Source: Clostridia bacterium (GTDB lineage: Bacteria > Bacillota > Clostridia > Oscillospirales > CAG-272). From it: 33,394 nucleotides of DNA. The position numbers and the translations under genes are program-made. The DNA is taken from positions 1 to 33,394 of the forward strand of contig JAFSSP010000004.1 in the NCBI GenBank assembly GCA_017450945.1, read 5' to 3'. Each line of letters begins with the position of its first letter. The stretch's first letter is position 1. The notes under the pieces are model-generated. The model made no database searches. It saw only the letters and a program-made list of their open reading frames with translations, and was not told where the DNA came from. This document shows, piece by piece, positions 6,797-14,634 of this stretch.

Positions 6797-7690
6797 ATGT
6801 CGTCAGAGATCCTTCGCGCCATGACAAAAGACGGCAGTGCCCGGATCCTTGTCATCAACTCAAAAGAGATCGTGAACGAAGCGATCCGCATTCATAAAAC
6901 CAGCCCAACCGCAAGCGCCGCACTCGGAAGACTGCTGACCGTCACCTCGATGATGGGGTCACTGCTCGGAGAGAAGACCGATTCGATCACGGTTGCTCTG
7001 AACGGCGACGGGAAAGCCGGTCGCGTACTTGCCGTATCCGATTATCTCGGCAACGTGCGCGGGTATTTGCAAAACCCATCGGTCGATCTGCCGCTGAAAC
7101 CAAACGGCAAACTCGACGTGGGGGGCGCAGTTGGAAAAGGGACGCTGACCATCACGCGCGACTGCGGTGGGGAAGAGCCTTACAACGGCTCCTGCGATCT
7201 GGTCAGCGGCGAGATCGCCGAGGATATCGCCGCCTACTTTGCGCAGAGCGAGCAGGTTCCCACGCTTTGCGCGCTCGGCGTGCTGGTCGATACCGATTGC
7301 ACCTGCCGCGCCGCAGGCGGCGTGCTCATTCAGCTTTTGCCGTTTGCCGATCCCACGACGGTCGATCTCATCGAGCGCAATTCGAGAGAGCTTGCCAATA
7401 TTTCAAGGCTTTTTGACAGAGGACTGTCCTTAGGAGAGATCGCAGAGATCGCGCTTCGGGATATCCCGTTCGATCCCTTTGATGCGATCGATGTCGAATA
7501 CATTTGCCCCTGCTCGCGCGAGCGCACCACAAAGGCGCTCATCACGCTGGGAAAGCAAGATCTCTTGAAGCTCCTCGATGAGCAAAAGGCCGAAGGGAAG
7601 GGCGAGCGGATCGAGGTATCCTGCCGCTTCTGCGACAAAAAACAGTACTACAATCGCGCGGATATTGAAAAAATGTTCCCGAATTCCTGA
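6797..7690 (+). CDS. hslO: Redox-regulated chaperone Hsp33
   Basis: A 297-residue protein. Hsp33 is an ATP-independent holdase switched on by oxidative unfolding. The zinc-binding redox switch is complete: CPC at residues 237-239 and CRFC at 276-279. The N-terminal core shows [20 protein letters not shown] and the [16 protein letters not shown] strand typical of the family. The ATG at 6797 follows GAAGGGAAG; a longer in-frame extension to 6569 runs through the preceding gene and is not real. The presence of an oxidation sensor fits an anaerobe. Confidence 0.95.
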   Translation: MSSEILRAMTKDGSARILVINSKEIVNEAIRIHKTSPTASAALGRLLTVTSMMGSLLGEKTDSITVALNGDGKAGRVLAVSDYLGNVRGYLQNPSVDLPLKPNGKLDVGGAVGKGTLTITRDCGGEEPYNGSCDLVSGEIAEDIAAYFAQSEQVPTLCALGVLVDTDCTCRAAGGVLIQLLPFADPTTVDLIERNSRELANISRLFDRGLSLGEIAEIALRDIPFDPFDAIDVEYICPCSRERTTKALITLGKQDLLKLLDEQKAEGKGERIEVSCRFCDKKQYYNRADIEKMFPNS

Positions 7691-7708
7691 AAATATTTCA
7701 AAAAACTC

Positions 7709-7737
7709 TTGCTTTTTGGAAAGAAATGTGCTAAAAT
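7709..7737 (+). promoter_or_regulatory. Promoter of rpsT
   Basis: TTGCTT at 7709-7714, a 17-bp spacer and TAAAAT at 7732-7737. The predicted start near 7744 coincides with the first base of a leader hairpin. Confidence 0.7.
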
Positions 7738-7744
7738 ACACTAC

Positions 7745-7795
7745 TGGTATCCTGTAAAACTTCCGTGCACCCTCTCAGGCACGGTGGAAATACCA
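7745..7795 (+). promoter_or_regulatory. Structured 5' leader of rpsT
   Basis: TGGTAT (7745-7750) pairs with ATACCA (7790-7795), enclosing CCGTGC (7763-7768) paired with GCACGG (7779-7784). The structure begins at the predicted transcript 5' end and ends about 16 nt before the strong ribosome binding site. Ribosomal protein leaders are often autoregulatory, so this is a candidate S20 leader by inference. Confidence 0.5.
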
Positions 7796-7826
7796 CTTTT
7801 TCAATCTTTAAGGGAGGTGAAGAATC

Positions 7827-8093
7827 GTGCCGAACATCAAATCTGCTAAGAAAAGAGTCAAGGTGACCGAAGCAAAAACTTTGCAGAACAAAATGCACAA
7901 AACGGCTCTCAAGACCGAGCTCAAAAAGTATGACGCCGCTCTGGCCGCAGGCGATGCCGCAGCCGCAGAGGCCGCTTACAAGCAGGCCGTGAAAAAGGTT
8001 GACCAGGCCGCCGCTTACGGAATCATCCATAAGAACGCAGCCGCTCACAAAAAGAGCCAACTGACCAAAAAATTCAACCAGGCAAAGCAGTAA
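7827..8093 (+). CDS. rpsT: 30S ribosomal protein bS20
   Basis: An 88-residue, lysine- and alanine-rich protein beginning PNIKSAKKRV, with GIIHKNAAAHKKSQLTKKF at the C-terminus, both hallmarks of S20. It binds the 5' domain of 16S rRNA and folds with it. The start codon is GTG, preceded by AAGGGAGGTGA. The gene is monocistronic with its own promoter, a structured leader and a terminator. Confidence 0.97.
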   Translation: MPNIKSAKKRVKVTEAKTLQNKMHKTALKTELKKYDAALAAGDAAAAEAAYKQAVKKVDQAAAYGIIHKNAAAHKKSQLTKKFNQAKQ

Positions 8094-8108
8094 GTGCTTG
8101 CCAAAATC

Positions 8109-8143
8109 CAAGGGAATGCAATGTTGCACTCCCTTGTTTTTTT
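8109..8143 (+). terminator. Terminator of rpsT
   Basis: CAAGGGA pairs with TCCCTTG, continued by TGCA with TGCA after one mismatch, followed by seven T residues. Confidence 0.88.
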
Positions 8144-8225
8144 GCTCTGTTAAAATGGTGGGAAAAGCTTTCAAATTCTTCTAAAAATTTCTCACCAAAA
8201 AAGTCAAAAAAAGAGCAAAAATTCA

Positions 8226-8254
8226 TTGACAAGACTTTTCTTCTATGATATAAT
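8226..8254 (+). promoter_or_regulatory. Consensus promoter of the lipoprotein gene
   Basis: TTGACA at 8226-8231, a 17-bp spacer, and TATAAT at 8249-8254 with TGA before it. It leaves an untranslated leader of about 75 nt. Confidence 0.85.
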
Positions 8255-8336
8255 TTTTAGCAGAGGGCGTAGGTCTTTTTTTGGCCTTGCGTCGGACTCA
8301 AAAATCAATTCAAACAAGAGAGAGAGGAAAAGCAAA

Positions 8337-9851
8337 ATGAAAAAATGGTTGGCCCTGCTTTTGGCAATTCTCATGGTCGCATCTCTTGCCGCCTGCACCA
8401 AAAAAGGCGAGCAAAAGGAAGATGAACCCATCGACGTCCCCGTGGATGAACCGGTCGTGGAAAAAAATCCTTTCCAGACGGTTGACGAATTGGTTTATAC
8501 CGTCCAGAATGACGCAAAGCTCTACAAAGAATCCAACTTTACAACCGAATCTTTGGTTCTTCCCAAAGCCGCAACCGAGCTTCACCGCATTCAGATCAGC
8601 GTGGAAGACGGCGCCAGCGTGGTCGAATACAAAGCGCAGTATTATTACATCAAATCGGCTCTTTTGACCACCGCAGACCTTTACGGTAAGGCTTATAAAA
8701 AGATGGAAGCTCCCAAAACCATGTACGCAAAGACGAATGGCATGAAGGTTCTTTCCTGCGCCGATGATTCTCTTGCCGAAGTCAAGACCACGCTTTCCAA
8801 GAACGACGAAGTGCAGGTGGTTGCCGAGGGCAACGGCTGGTGCAAAATCCACTATGCAAAGGGCAACCTTTCGGGCGACTTCTTTGTAAAGTCCACCGAT
8901 CTTTCCGCCGAACAGGAAGTGGATTACAGCAAGCTTGATTTCTCGGAATACTTCACTTCTGCAAATGAGCAAAAGACCGTGCTTGCCAACGTGAATCTGC
9001 GCATTGCTCCCGTCGTGGCGGCAGGAACTTCTGCAAACGGACTTTCGCTCAAGAAGGGCGACACCGTGACCATCGTTGCTTACGGTACCGGCAAGTATGC
9101 CTCCTGGGGCATTGTGCTCTACCGCGATGAAGTCAAGCCCGGCGACGCGCAGACCTACAGCAGATATTATGTAAAGCTCTGCTCCGAGGATTGCACCGAG
9201 GCTTATATCGTTGTCCCGGCCCGCGCTCTGAAAAACCGGATTGAAGAGTTGAAATTCAAAGCCGGCAGCGAGACTCTTTACGTGAATGCCGATAAGCTCA
9301 ACCTCCGCTTTGCCCCCAGCCTGACCGCCCTTTATGCCGGTGAGCTTGCAAAGAGCAAAGCTGTGGAAGTGGTGGCTTCCGGCAGCGTGACCGAACCGGA
9401 TCCCGACAACCTCTCCGAGAACGTAACGCTGGTTTGGGCAATGGTGAAAGACGGCGAAAGATATGTTTACGCCAGCAAAAAGTATCTCTCCGGTGAGGGA
9501 AGCCTGATCAACGAGAACGGCGCTTTGACGCTGGAGCAGCTCCAGAAAAAGTATCCGCAGCTCAGATTGATCGAAGAAATTGAAATCAAGGTTACGGATG
9601 CGGTTGTCAACTGCAAATATGAGCCGGACAACACCAAGGACAGCGGCGTGACGCTGAAAGCAAACGACAAGGTGACGCTGGTGGCCGAAGTTACGGTTGA
9701 CGACGCTACCTGGTTCGTCTTCAAGGTCGAAGAAGGCTCTTACTACTGCGCAGGCAAAGAACAGTTTGAAAAAGTTGTTCTTGTCGATCCGACTCAGGAG
9801 ACCGAGCAGCAAGACGAGCAACAGAGCGGCGAAGGCGGTTCGCAGTCGTAA
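8337..9851 (+). CDS. SH3-like-domain lipoprotein, secreted
   Basis: A 504-residue protein with a lipoprotein signal: MKKWLALLLAILMVASLAAC, lipobox LAAC with Cys20. An acidic, proline-rich linker follows, then about five repeats that resemble bacterial SH3 domains. Examples are VLANVNLRIAPVVAAGT near residue 220, LYVNADKLNLRFAPSLTALY near 320 and VVNCKYEPDNTKDSGVTL near 420. The tail is rich in Glu, Gln and Ser. Such proteins usually bind cell-wall peptides and are anchored on the outer membrane face. No enzymatic domain is visible. The ATG at 8337 follows GAGAGGAAAAG; the extension to 8226 overlaps the promoter. Confidence 0.8.
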   Translation: MKKWLALLLAILMVASLAACTKKGEQKEDEPIDVPVDEPVVEKNPFQTVDELVYTVQNDAKLYKESNFTTESLVLPKAATELHRIQISVEDGASVVEYKAQYYYIKSALLTTADLYGKAYKKMEAPKTMYAKTNGMKVLSCADDSLAEVKTTLSKNDEVQVVAEGNGWCKIHYAKGNLSGDFFVKSTDLSAEQEVDYSKLDFSEYFTSANEQKTVLANVNLRIAPVVAAGTSANGLSLKKGDTVTIVAYGTGKYASWGIVLYRDEVKPGDAQTYSRYYVKLCSEDCTEAYIVVPARALKNRIEELKFKAGSETLYVNADKLNLRFAPSLTALYAGELAKSKAVEVVASGSVTEPDPDNLSENVTLVWAMVKDGERYVYASKKYLSGEGSLINENGALTLEQLQKKYPQLRLIEEIEIKVTDAVVNCKYEPDNTKDSGVTLKANDKVTLVAEVTVDDATWFVFKVEEGSYYCAGKEQFEKVVLVDPTQETEQQDEQQSGEGGSQS

Positions 9852-9879
9852 TCCCCATCACATAACAAAAAACCTTTTC

Positions 9880-9911
9880 GCATACGGACTGCCGCCCGGC
9901 AGTCCGTATGC
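9880..9911 (+). repeat. 15-bp perfect hairpin without a T run
   Basis: GCATACGGACTGCCG and CGGCAGTCCGTATGC, loop CC. It lies between the lipoprotein and the ECF S-component genes. No U tract follows on either strand, so it may be an RNA processing or stability element, or a weak terminator. The downstream gene has no obvious promoter of its own. Confidence 0.6.
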
Positions 9912-9938
9912 TGTTAAATGCCTATGGAGGTATGATTT

Positions 9939-10448
9939 ATGAAGCCGCATTCCCCGAAAATTTTCAAACTGGTTCAGGCGTCGCTCTTTTTGGCCCTGAC
10001 CTTTCTCGGCACGCTTGCTTCTTTCCCGGTCGGCGTCATGGGCAACCTCAACCTCGGCGACGGGATCCTGCTTGCAGGAGTTTCGCTTTTGGGCATTCCG
10101 GGTGTGATCGCGGGCGCGCTGGGCGCCATGATCTGCGATCTGGTCAGCGGCTATGCCATTTACGCGCCCGCAACGCTTGTCATCAAGCTCCTCATGGGCT
10201 TTGCGGCCTTTGTCATTCTTTACCTGTTTGAAAAAAAAGCGAAATTTCGCAAGCTCTCGCTTTTGCTCTCGGGGATTGCGGCCGAGCTTGTGATGGTTGG
10301 CGGCTACTATCTTTTTGAGTCGATTTTTCTCATCGGGTGGATCCCGGCGCTGGCCAACATTCCGTTCAATCTCTTGCAGGGCGGCGTTGCCGTGATCCTC
10401 TTCTTCCTCCTTTCTGGAATCCTCGGCAAATGGAAAAATAAGGTATGA
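9939..10448 (+). CDS. ECF transporter S component (substrate-binding membrane subunit)
   Basis: A 169-residue integral membrane protein with five or six segments. S components capture vitamins, metals or precursors and share an ATPase/EcfT energising module. The N-terminal LVQASLFLALTFLGTLA, GNLNLGDGILLAGVSLLG and the later GGYYLFESIFL-x-IPFNLLQGG are characteristic of the ECF S superfamily. The A, A' and T subunits are not in this window, so it would be a group II system. The substrate is not predictable. TGGAGG precedes the ATG, and the stop overlaps the hemW start by 4 nt. Confidence 0.85.
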   Translation: MKPHSPKIFKLVQASLFLALTFLGTLASFPVGVMGNLNLGDGILLAGVSLLGIPGVIAGALGAMICDLVSGYAIYAPATLVIKLLMGFAAFVILYLFEKKAKFRKLSLLLSGIAAELVMVGGYYLFESIFLIGWIPALANIPFNLLQGGVAVILFFLLSGILGKWKNKV

Positions 10449-11581
10449 AACATCTCGGTTTGTATTTGCACATTCCGTTTTGCAAACAGAAGTGCAACTA
10501 TTGCGATTTTTGTTCGTTTGCAGGGATTGATCGGGAGACGATCGTGCGCTACGTCGATCGCCTTTGCGATGATCTGAGGGAAAAAGGAAAAGCTGCCGCC
10601 GACTACACGGTGGACAGCATTTTTGTGGGCGGCGGAACGCCCACGCTTCTTTTACCCGAGGACTTTACAAAAATCGGCGACGCGCTGCATGATTCCTATT
10701 CGATTGCAAAAGAGGCCGAATTCAGCGTGGAATGCAACCCGGCGACGGGTAGCCCGGAAGTCTTTTCTGCCATGCGCGAGATCGGCGCCAACCGCGTTAG
10801 CATGGGCGTGCAGAGTTTGCAGAAAAACGAGTTGGTATCCCTTGGCCGCATTCACGGCCCGGACGCTTTTTACAAGACTTTGGAACAGCTCCGGGCGTCC
10901 GGTTTTTCCAACCTCAATGCCGACGTCATGTTCGGCATTCCCGAGCAGAGCCTTGAGGGCTATCTGGAAACGCTTGAGGCGGTCGCCGCCTCGGGTGTTG
11001 CGCACATCTCGACTTATGGGCTCATCTTAGAGGAGGGCACGCCTTTTTGGGACAAGCGAGAGAGCCTTGCTTTGCCCGATGAGGAGACCGAGCGAGCGAT
11101 GTATTTTAAAGGTGCAAAACTGCTCGAGAAAAGCGGTTTTTTGCAGTACGAGATCAGCAATTTTGCAAAGGCCGGGTATGAATGCCGCCACAATCTCAAA
11201 TACTGGACGTGTGAACCGTTCCTTGGCTTTGGTCTTGCCGCCTACTCGGATTTTGGCGGCGAACGGTATGGCAACAGCCGCGATCTTGCGGCATATTTGC
11301 GCGGCGAGGACATCACCGCCGAGCGCGAGTGCCCGACCAAAATCGAGCGCGCAAACGAGTTCGTCATGCTTGGCATGCGCACAACAAGGGGAATTTCCAT
11401 CAAAACTCTGCGCGAACGCTTTGGGCAATCCTTTGCAAAGCAGATTGCGGCAGGGCTTGAAAAGTACCTTCCCGGCGGTTTCGTTCAAAGGACGACCGAC
11501 GGATACGCCTTGACCAGAGAAGGGCTTTACGTCAGCAACGCGATCCTCGCGGAGATCCTTGATTTCGGGCAAACCACTTGA
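10445..11581 (+). CDS. hemW: Radical SAM heme chaperone HemW
   Basis: A 378-residue radical SAM protein. The cluster motif is C13-x3-C17-x2-C20, with an additional Cys23, in the sequence FCKQKCNYCDFCSF, the HemW-type signature. GGGTPT follows at about residue 60, then the HemN_C domain. HemW family members bind heme and are often misannotated as oxygen-independent coproporphyrinogen oxidase. The start overlaps the ECF gene as ATGA, so they are coupled. The promoter of the next gene overlaps its stop codon. Confidence 0.92.
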   Translation: MKHLGLYLHIPFCKQKCNYCDFCSFAGIDRETIVRYVDRLCDDLREKGKAAADYTVDSIFVGGGTPTLLLPEDFTKIGDALHDSYSIAKEAEFSVECNPATGSPEVFSAMREIGANRVSMGVQSLQKNELVSLGRIHGPDAFYKTLEQLRASGFSNLNADVMFGIPEQSLEGYLETLEAVAASGVAHISTYGLILEEGTPFWDKRESLALPDEETERAMYFKGAKLLEKSGFLQYEISNFAKAGYECRHNLKYWTCEPFLGFGLAAYSDFGGERYGNSRDLAAYLRGEDITAERECPTKIERANEFVMLGMRTTRGISIKTLRERFGQSFAKQIAAGLEKYLPGGFVQRTTDGYALTREGLYVSNAILAEILDFGQTT

Positions 11582-11606
11582 CAAACCGGTCTAACTTGTG
11601 TAAAAT
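11578..11606 (+). promoter_or_regulatory. Promoter overlapping the hemW stop codon
   Basis: TTGACA at 11578-11583 includes the hemW TGA; 17-bp spacer; TAAAAT at 11601-11606 preceded by TTGTG. It drives the DUF1292 gene. Confidence 0.8.
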
Positions 11607-11637
11607 AAAGCTACCGAACAGAAAGGGAATGAATCAA

Positions 11638-11937
11638 ATGGACGAAAACAACGAGAGAGAATTTTACACCCTGACCGACGAAGATGGCAACGAGATCGAG
11701 TTTGAGCTCATCGGCGTGACCGAATACAAGAACAATACCTACTATGCCATGATCCCGGTTGAGGATGAGGGCAAGGAGAGCGAGGACGGCTTTACCGAAT
11801 ACGTCATTCTCAGAGCCGAGGAGGACGAGGCCGGCGAGACGACGCTCACCACGCTGGAAGACGACGAAGAGTTTGACGACGTGGCCGATCTCTTTGACGA
11901 CATGTTCTCGGAAGAAGTCGACTACGACGCAAAATAG
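11638..11937 (+). CDS. DUF1292 domain protein (YrzB-like)
   Basis: A 99-residue, strongly acidic protein. The opening EFYTLTDEDGNEIEFELIG and the strand YYAMIPVED match DUF1292, a short beta-rich family common in Firmicutes with no established biochemical role. The C-terminus is nearly all Asp and Glu. The ATG at 11638 has AAAGGG at proper spacing, while the ATG at 11629 is too close to it. The 6S RNA gene begins within about 20 bp of the stop. Confidence 0.88.
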   Translation: MDENNEREFYTLTDEDGNEIEFELIGVTEYKNNTYYAMIPVEDEGKESEDGFTEYVILRAEEDEAGETTLTTLEDDEEFDDVADLFDDMFSEEVDYDAK

Positions 11938-11952
11938 AATCAAATCGGGAAT

Positions 11953-12163
11953 TTTTTCCTGCTTAGCTCGTGATAATCGGACAATGGAACCTACACGTGA
12001 TCAAAGGAGTCCGGGTCGTCCGGCGGTTTGCAGACCTCCCGAGAGGGCACGCCAATTGACTTGTCTTGGCCCCCCTCGGACGTTGGGAGCAGTAAAGCCG
12101 GCGCATGGACACCGCCCTTGCTAAGAGGGTTCAGCATACCCGGTTACACGGCTCGGCGGGGTT
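11953..12163 (+). ncRNA. ssrS: 6S RNA
   Basis: An approximately 210-nt GC-rich rod. The ends pair imperfectly: CCTGCTTAGCTCGTGATAA on the 5' side with the 3' part TTACACGGCTCGGCGGGG, and TAATCGG with CCGGTTA. The apical arm shows CTCCC with GGGAG, CGAGAGGG with CCCCTCG, and CCAA with TTGG around the loop. Between them is an open central region, and its 3' side contains a small hairpin, CCCT-TGCTAAG-AGGG, as in the 6S central bubble. 6S RNA mimics an open promoter and sequesters the sigma-A RNA polymerase holoenzyme in stationary phase. It is assigned by architecture, not by alignment. A TAGAAT at 11935-11940 could be its -10. Confidence 0.7.
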
Positions 12164-12165
12164 TT

Positions 12166-12195
12166 GAAAAAAGCGCAGTTTACCTGCGCTTTTTT
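12166..12195 (+). terminator. Terminator after 6S RNA
   Basis: AGCGCAG pairs with CTGCGCT, flanked by A6 and T6 runs. It is strong and potentially bidirectional. Confidence 0.88.
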
Positions 12196-12197
12196 CA

Positions 12198-12296
12198 GTG
12201 AAATCCGTTCCGCAACGGAACGGGTGAAATATTGACGACTTTCGTCGGCAAATGTGATATACGCTTCGCGTGTGATATGCGCTTCGCGTGTGAAAA
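12198..12296. repeat. Array of mini-hairpins separated by GTGAWAT motifs
   Basis: The motif GTGAAAT/GTGATAT (last copy GTGAAAA) occurs at 12198, 12224, 12254, 12272 and 12290. Between copies are short perfect hairpins with 3-nt loops: CCGTTCCG-CAA-CGGAACGG, GACGA-CTT-TCGTC, ACGC-TTC-GCGT and CGC-TTC-GCG. The last two units are an 18-bp tandem repeat (12254-12271 and 12272-12289). It is not protein coding. Confidence 0.75.
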
Positions 12297-12343
12297 TTAG
12301 TTGTGCTGACGAAAAAAATACGAGCGAGTTTTCCCTAAAGAGG

Positions 12344-12360
12344 CTCCCTCTCGGAGGGAG
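12344..12360. repeat. CTCCCTC hairpin in the ackA upstream region
   Basis: CTCCCTC-TCG-GAGGGAG, again with a 3-nt loop. TTCGTCGGCA (12241-12250) and TGCTGACGAA (12304-12313) also pair with one G-U, enclosing the 18-bp tandem repeats. The 12196-12415 stretch contains no gene and appears to be a compound repeat element. Confidence 0.55.
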
Positions 12361-12415
12361 GCGGACAAGCACTTGCCTTGCGAGATTTATTTTCTGCCAA
12401 ACGGAAGTAAATCTC

Positions 12416-12444
12416 TTGACAAATTTCCGCTTTTATTGTAAAAT
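12416..12444 (+). promoter_or_regulatory. Promoter of ackA
   Basis: TTGACA at 12416-12421, a 17-bp spacer and TAAAAT at 12439-12444. Confidence 0.85.
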
Positions 12445-12481
12445 GAGGAGTGGAAAAATTTTAGAAAAAAGGGGATCGCAC

Positions 12482-13693
12482 ATGAAAATTCTCGTGATCA
12501 ACGCAGGTAGTTCTTCCATCAAATATCAGCTCATCGACATGGAGAACGACGCCGTTCTCGCCAAAGGTCTTTGCGACCGCATCGGCATTGAAGGCGGCAA
12601 CTTCAAGCACAAGGTCGAGGGCAGGGAAGACTACAAAATCGACATTCAAATGAAAAACCACGCCGAGGCAGTTCAGCTTGTCCTCGATACGCTCGTTTCC
12701 AAAGAGCATGGCGTGATCGCCTCGCTCTCCGAGATCAGTGCAGTGGGACATCGCGTGCTCCACGGCGGCGAAAAGTTCTCGGGCTCTGTCATCATTGACG
12801 AAAAGGTGATTGCGGCTATCGAAGAGTGCTGTGAGCTCGGCCCGCTCCACAATCCGCACAACCTCACCGGTATCCGTGCTTGCGAAAAGCTCATGCCCGG
12901 CGTGCCGCAGGTGGCGGTCTTTGATACCGGCTTCCACCAGACCATGCCCGACTATGCGTATCTTTACGCGCTCCCTTATGAATACTACGAAAAATACCAC
13001 ATCCGCCGCTACGGCTTCCACGGCACCTCGCATCGCTATGTCAGCATGCGCGCCGCCGATATGCTCGGCAAAAAGCCGGAGGATCTGAAAATCGTCACCT
13101 GTCACCTTGGCAACGGTTCGTCCATCGCGGCCGTCAAAGGCGGCAAGTGCTATGACACCACCATGGGACTGACCCCGCTGGAAGGCATCATCATGGGCAC
13201 GCGTTGCGGCTCGATCGACCCTGCCATCGTTCCGCTTCTTATGAAGAAGGAGAACCTGACGCCCGACCAGATCGACCACATCATGAACAAAAAATCCGGT
13301 ATGCTCGGCGTCACGCAGGTGACCAGCGACAACCGCGACATTGAAGAGGGCGCCAAAAAGGGCAACAAGCGTTACCAGCTCGTTGAGAATATGCTTGTGC
13401 ATCAGCTCACCAAGTACATCGGCGGCTATGCGGCAGCCATGGGCGGCGTAGACGCCATCGTCTTTGCCGGCGGCATTGGCGAAAACAACCCGCAGTATCG
13501 CAGCAGAGTGGCTGAAAATCTCGCATTCCTCGGTGTTGCCATTGACGAGGAACTCAACGCAAAAGCAAAGCGCACTTCGGTCGAGTACGATATTTCGGCT
13601 CCTGGCGCCAAGGTCAAAATGCTTGTCATTCCCACCAACGAGGAACTGATGATCGCCAAGGATACCGAAGAACTCGTCCTTGCAAAGAAATAA
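12482..13693 (+). CDS. ackA: Acetate kinase
   Basis: A 403-residue protein. It makes ATP and acetate from acetyl phosphate, the main energy-yielding end of acetate fermentation. Signatures are NAGSSSIKYQ near the N-terminus, VGHRVLHGGEKF, FDTGFHQTMP, GFHGTSHRYV, CHLGNGSSIAA and GLTPLEGIIMGTRCGSIDP, all expected for an active enzyme. The ATG follows AAAAAAGGGGATCGCAC. No pta gene is adjacent. The gene has its own promoter behind the hairpin array, and a modest terminator follows. Confidence 0.97.
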   Translation: MKILVINAGSSSIKYQLIDMENDAVLAKGLCDRIGIEGGNFKHKVEGREDYKIDIQMKNHAEAVQLVLDTLVSKEHGVIASLSEISAVGHRVLHGGEKFSGSVIIDEKVIAAIEECCELGPLHNPHNLTGIRACEKLMPGVPQVAVFDTGFHQTMPDYAYLYALPYEYYEKYHIRRYGFHGTSHRYVSMRAADMLGKKPEDLKIVTCHLGNGSSIAAVKGGKCYDTTMGLTPLEGIIMGTRCGSIDPAIVPLLMKKENLTPDQIDHIMNKKSGMLGVTQVTSDNRDIEEGAKKGNKRYQLVENMLVHQLTKYIGGYAAAMGGVDAIVFAGGIGENNPQYRSRVAENLAFLGVAIDEELNAKAKRTSVEYDISAPGAKVKMLVIPTNEELMIAKDTEELVLAKK

Positions 13694-13701
13694 AAAACGA
13701 A

Positions 13702-13733
13702 CAAAGGGAGAGTCGGTCTCTCCCTTTGCTTTT
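13702..13733 (+). terminator. Weak terminator between ackA and the radical SAM gene
   Basis: CAAAGGGAGA pairs with TCTCCCTTTG and is followed by CTTTT. The short U tract may allow read-through to the gene starting 10 bp later, which has no visible promoter. Confidence 0.6.
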
Positions 13734-13743
13734 GAAAGGATTT

Positions 13744-14634
13744 ATGGAAAAAATTTTTTGTAATGCCTGTCCACGTCATTGCAATGCCGACAGGGAAGTC
13801 GGGCGCGGCTTTTGCGGCGTGCCGGATACCTTTCTTATCGCACACGCGTCAAAGCATTTTTGGGAGGAGCCGCCACTCTGCGGCAAAGGCGGTTCCGGAA
13901 CGATCTTCTTTTCGGGCTGTAACCTCCGCTGCGTGTATTGCCAGAACTACGAGGTCAGCCACAAAGCCAAGGGGATTTTCATGACCGATGAGGAACTCGA
14001 AGCCGCCATGCTTCGTCTTGCCGACGAGGGTGCGGTCAATCTGAACCTTGTCACACCTACGCAGTATGCCGAGCGACTGATCCCGATTCTAAAGAGTTTC
14101 AAGGCAAAATGCGATCTTCCGATCGTGTATAATTGCGGCGGCTACGAGTCGGTCGAAATGCTCCGAACGCTCGGCGGTCTTGTCGATGTTTATCTGCCGG
14201 ATTTCAAATACGCCTCGGGCGAGCTTGCAAAGAAGTATTCGGCCGCTCCCGATTATCCGAAGGTCGCGGAGGCGGCGCTCGAGGAAATGCTCTCTCAGGT
14301 TGGAAAACCGGTTTTTGACGAAACCGGACTACTCAAAAAGGGTGTGATCGTTCGGCATCTGGTCTTGCCCGGAAATCGGCAAAACTCGATCGACGTCTTA
14401 AAACTTCTTGCAGATCGCTTTGGAACAAAGAATTATCTTCTCTCGCTTCTCTGGCAATATACGCCGGAATTTGCAAAGAATTCGCCCTATCCCGAGCTTC
14501 ACAGACGGGTCACGACCTTTGAATACCGGTCGGTCGCCGATCTTGCCGTATCGCTTGGCTTTGAAGGCTACTTCCAGGAAAAAGAATCGGCGACGTCGGA
14601 TTTTACGCCCCTGTTTGAAGGAACCGAACATTAA
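13744..14634 (+). CDS. PflX-type radical SAM protein (COG1313)
   Basis: A 296-residue protein resembling pyruvate formate-lyase activating enzymes. The SAM-cluster motif is C59-x3-C63-x2-C66 in SGCNLRCVYCQNYE. A second cysteine set at the N-terminus (C6, C9, C13, C24) in FCNACPRHCNADREVGRGFCG is typical of the PflX group, together with HFWEEPPLCG-x-GSGTIFFSG. The function of PflX proteins is not established; they presumably activate a glycyl radical enzyme or modify a target. GAAAGGA precedes the ATG at 13744. Its stop codon overlaps that of spoIIR on the other strand. Confidence 0.85.
   Translation: MEKIFCNACPRHCNADREVGRGFCGVPDTFLIAHASKHFWEEPPLCGKGGSGTIFFSGCNLRCVYCQNYEVSHKAKGIFMTDEELEAAMLRLADEGAVNLNLVTPTQYAERLIPILKSFKAKCDLPIVYNCGGYESVEMLRTLGGLVDVYLPDFKYASGELAKKYSAAPDYPKVAEAALEEMLSQVGKPVFDETGLLKKGVIVRHLVLPGNRQNSIDVLKLLADRFGTKNYLLSLLWQYTPEFAKNSPYPELHRRVTTFEYRSVADLAVSLGFEGYFQEKESATSDFTPLFEGTEH

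Noticed and set aside
8310-9821. 503-codon open frame opposite the lipoprotein gene
   Set aside because: Antisense shadow; the lipoprotein has promoter, ribosome binding site and lipobox, while the shadow has none.
11759-12124. Plus-strand frame through the DUF1292 end and the 6S RNA region
   Set aside because: It crosses two features in another frame, has low-complexity arginine-rich translation and no ribosome binding site.
12254-12293. Possible small CRISPR array
   Set aside because: The repeat is 18 bp with no spacers between copies, only two full copies and no cas genes nearby.
12461-13402. Long minus-strand frame opposite ackA
   Set aside because: Acetate kinase motifs on the plus strand explain the region.
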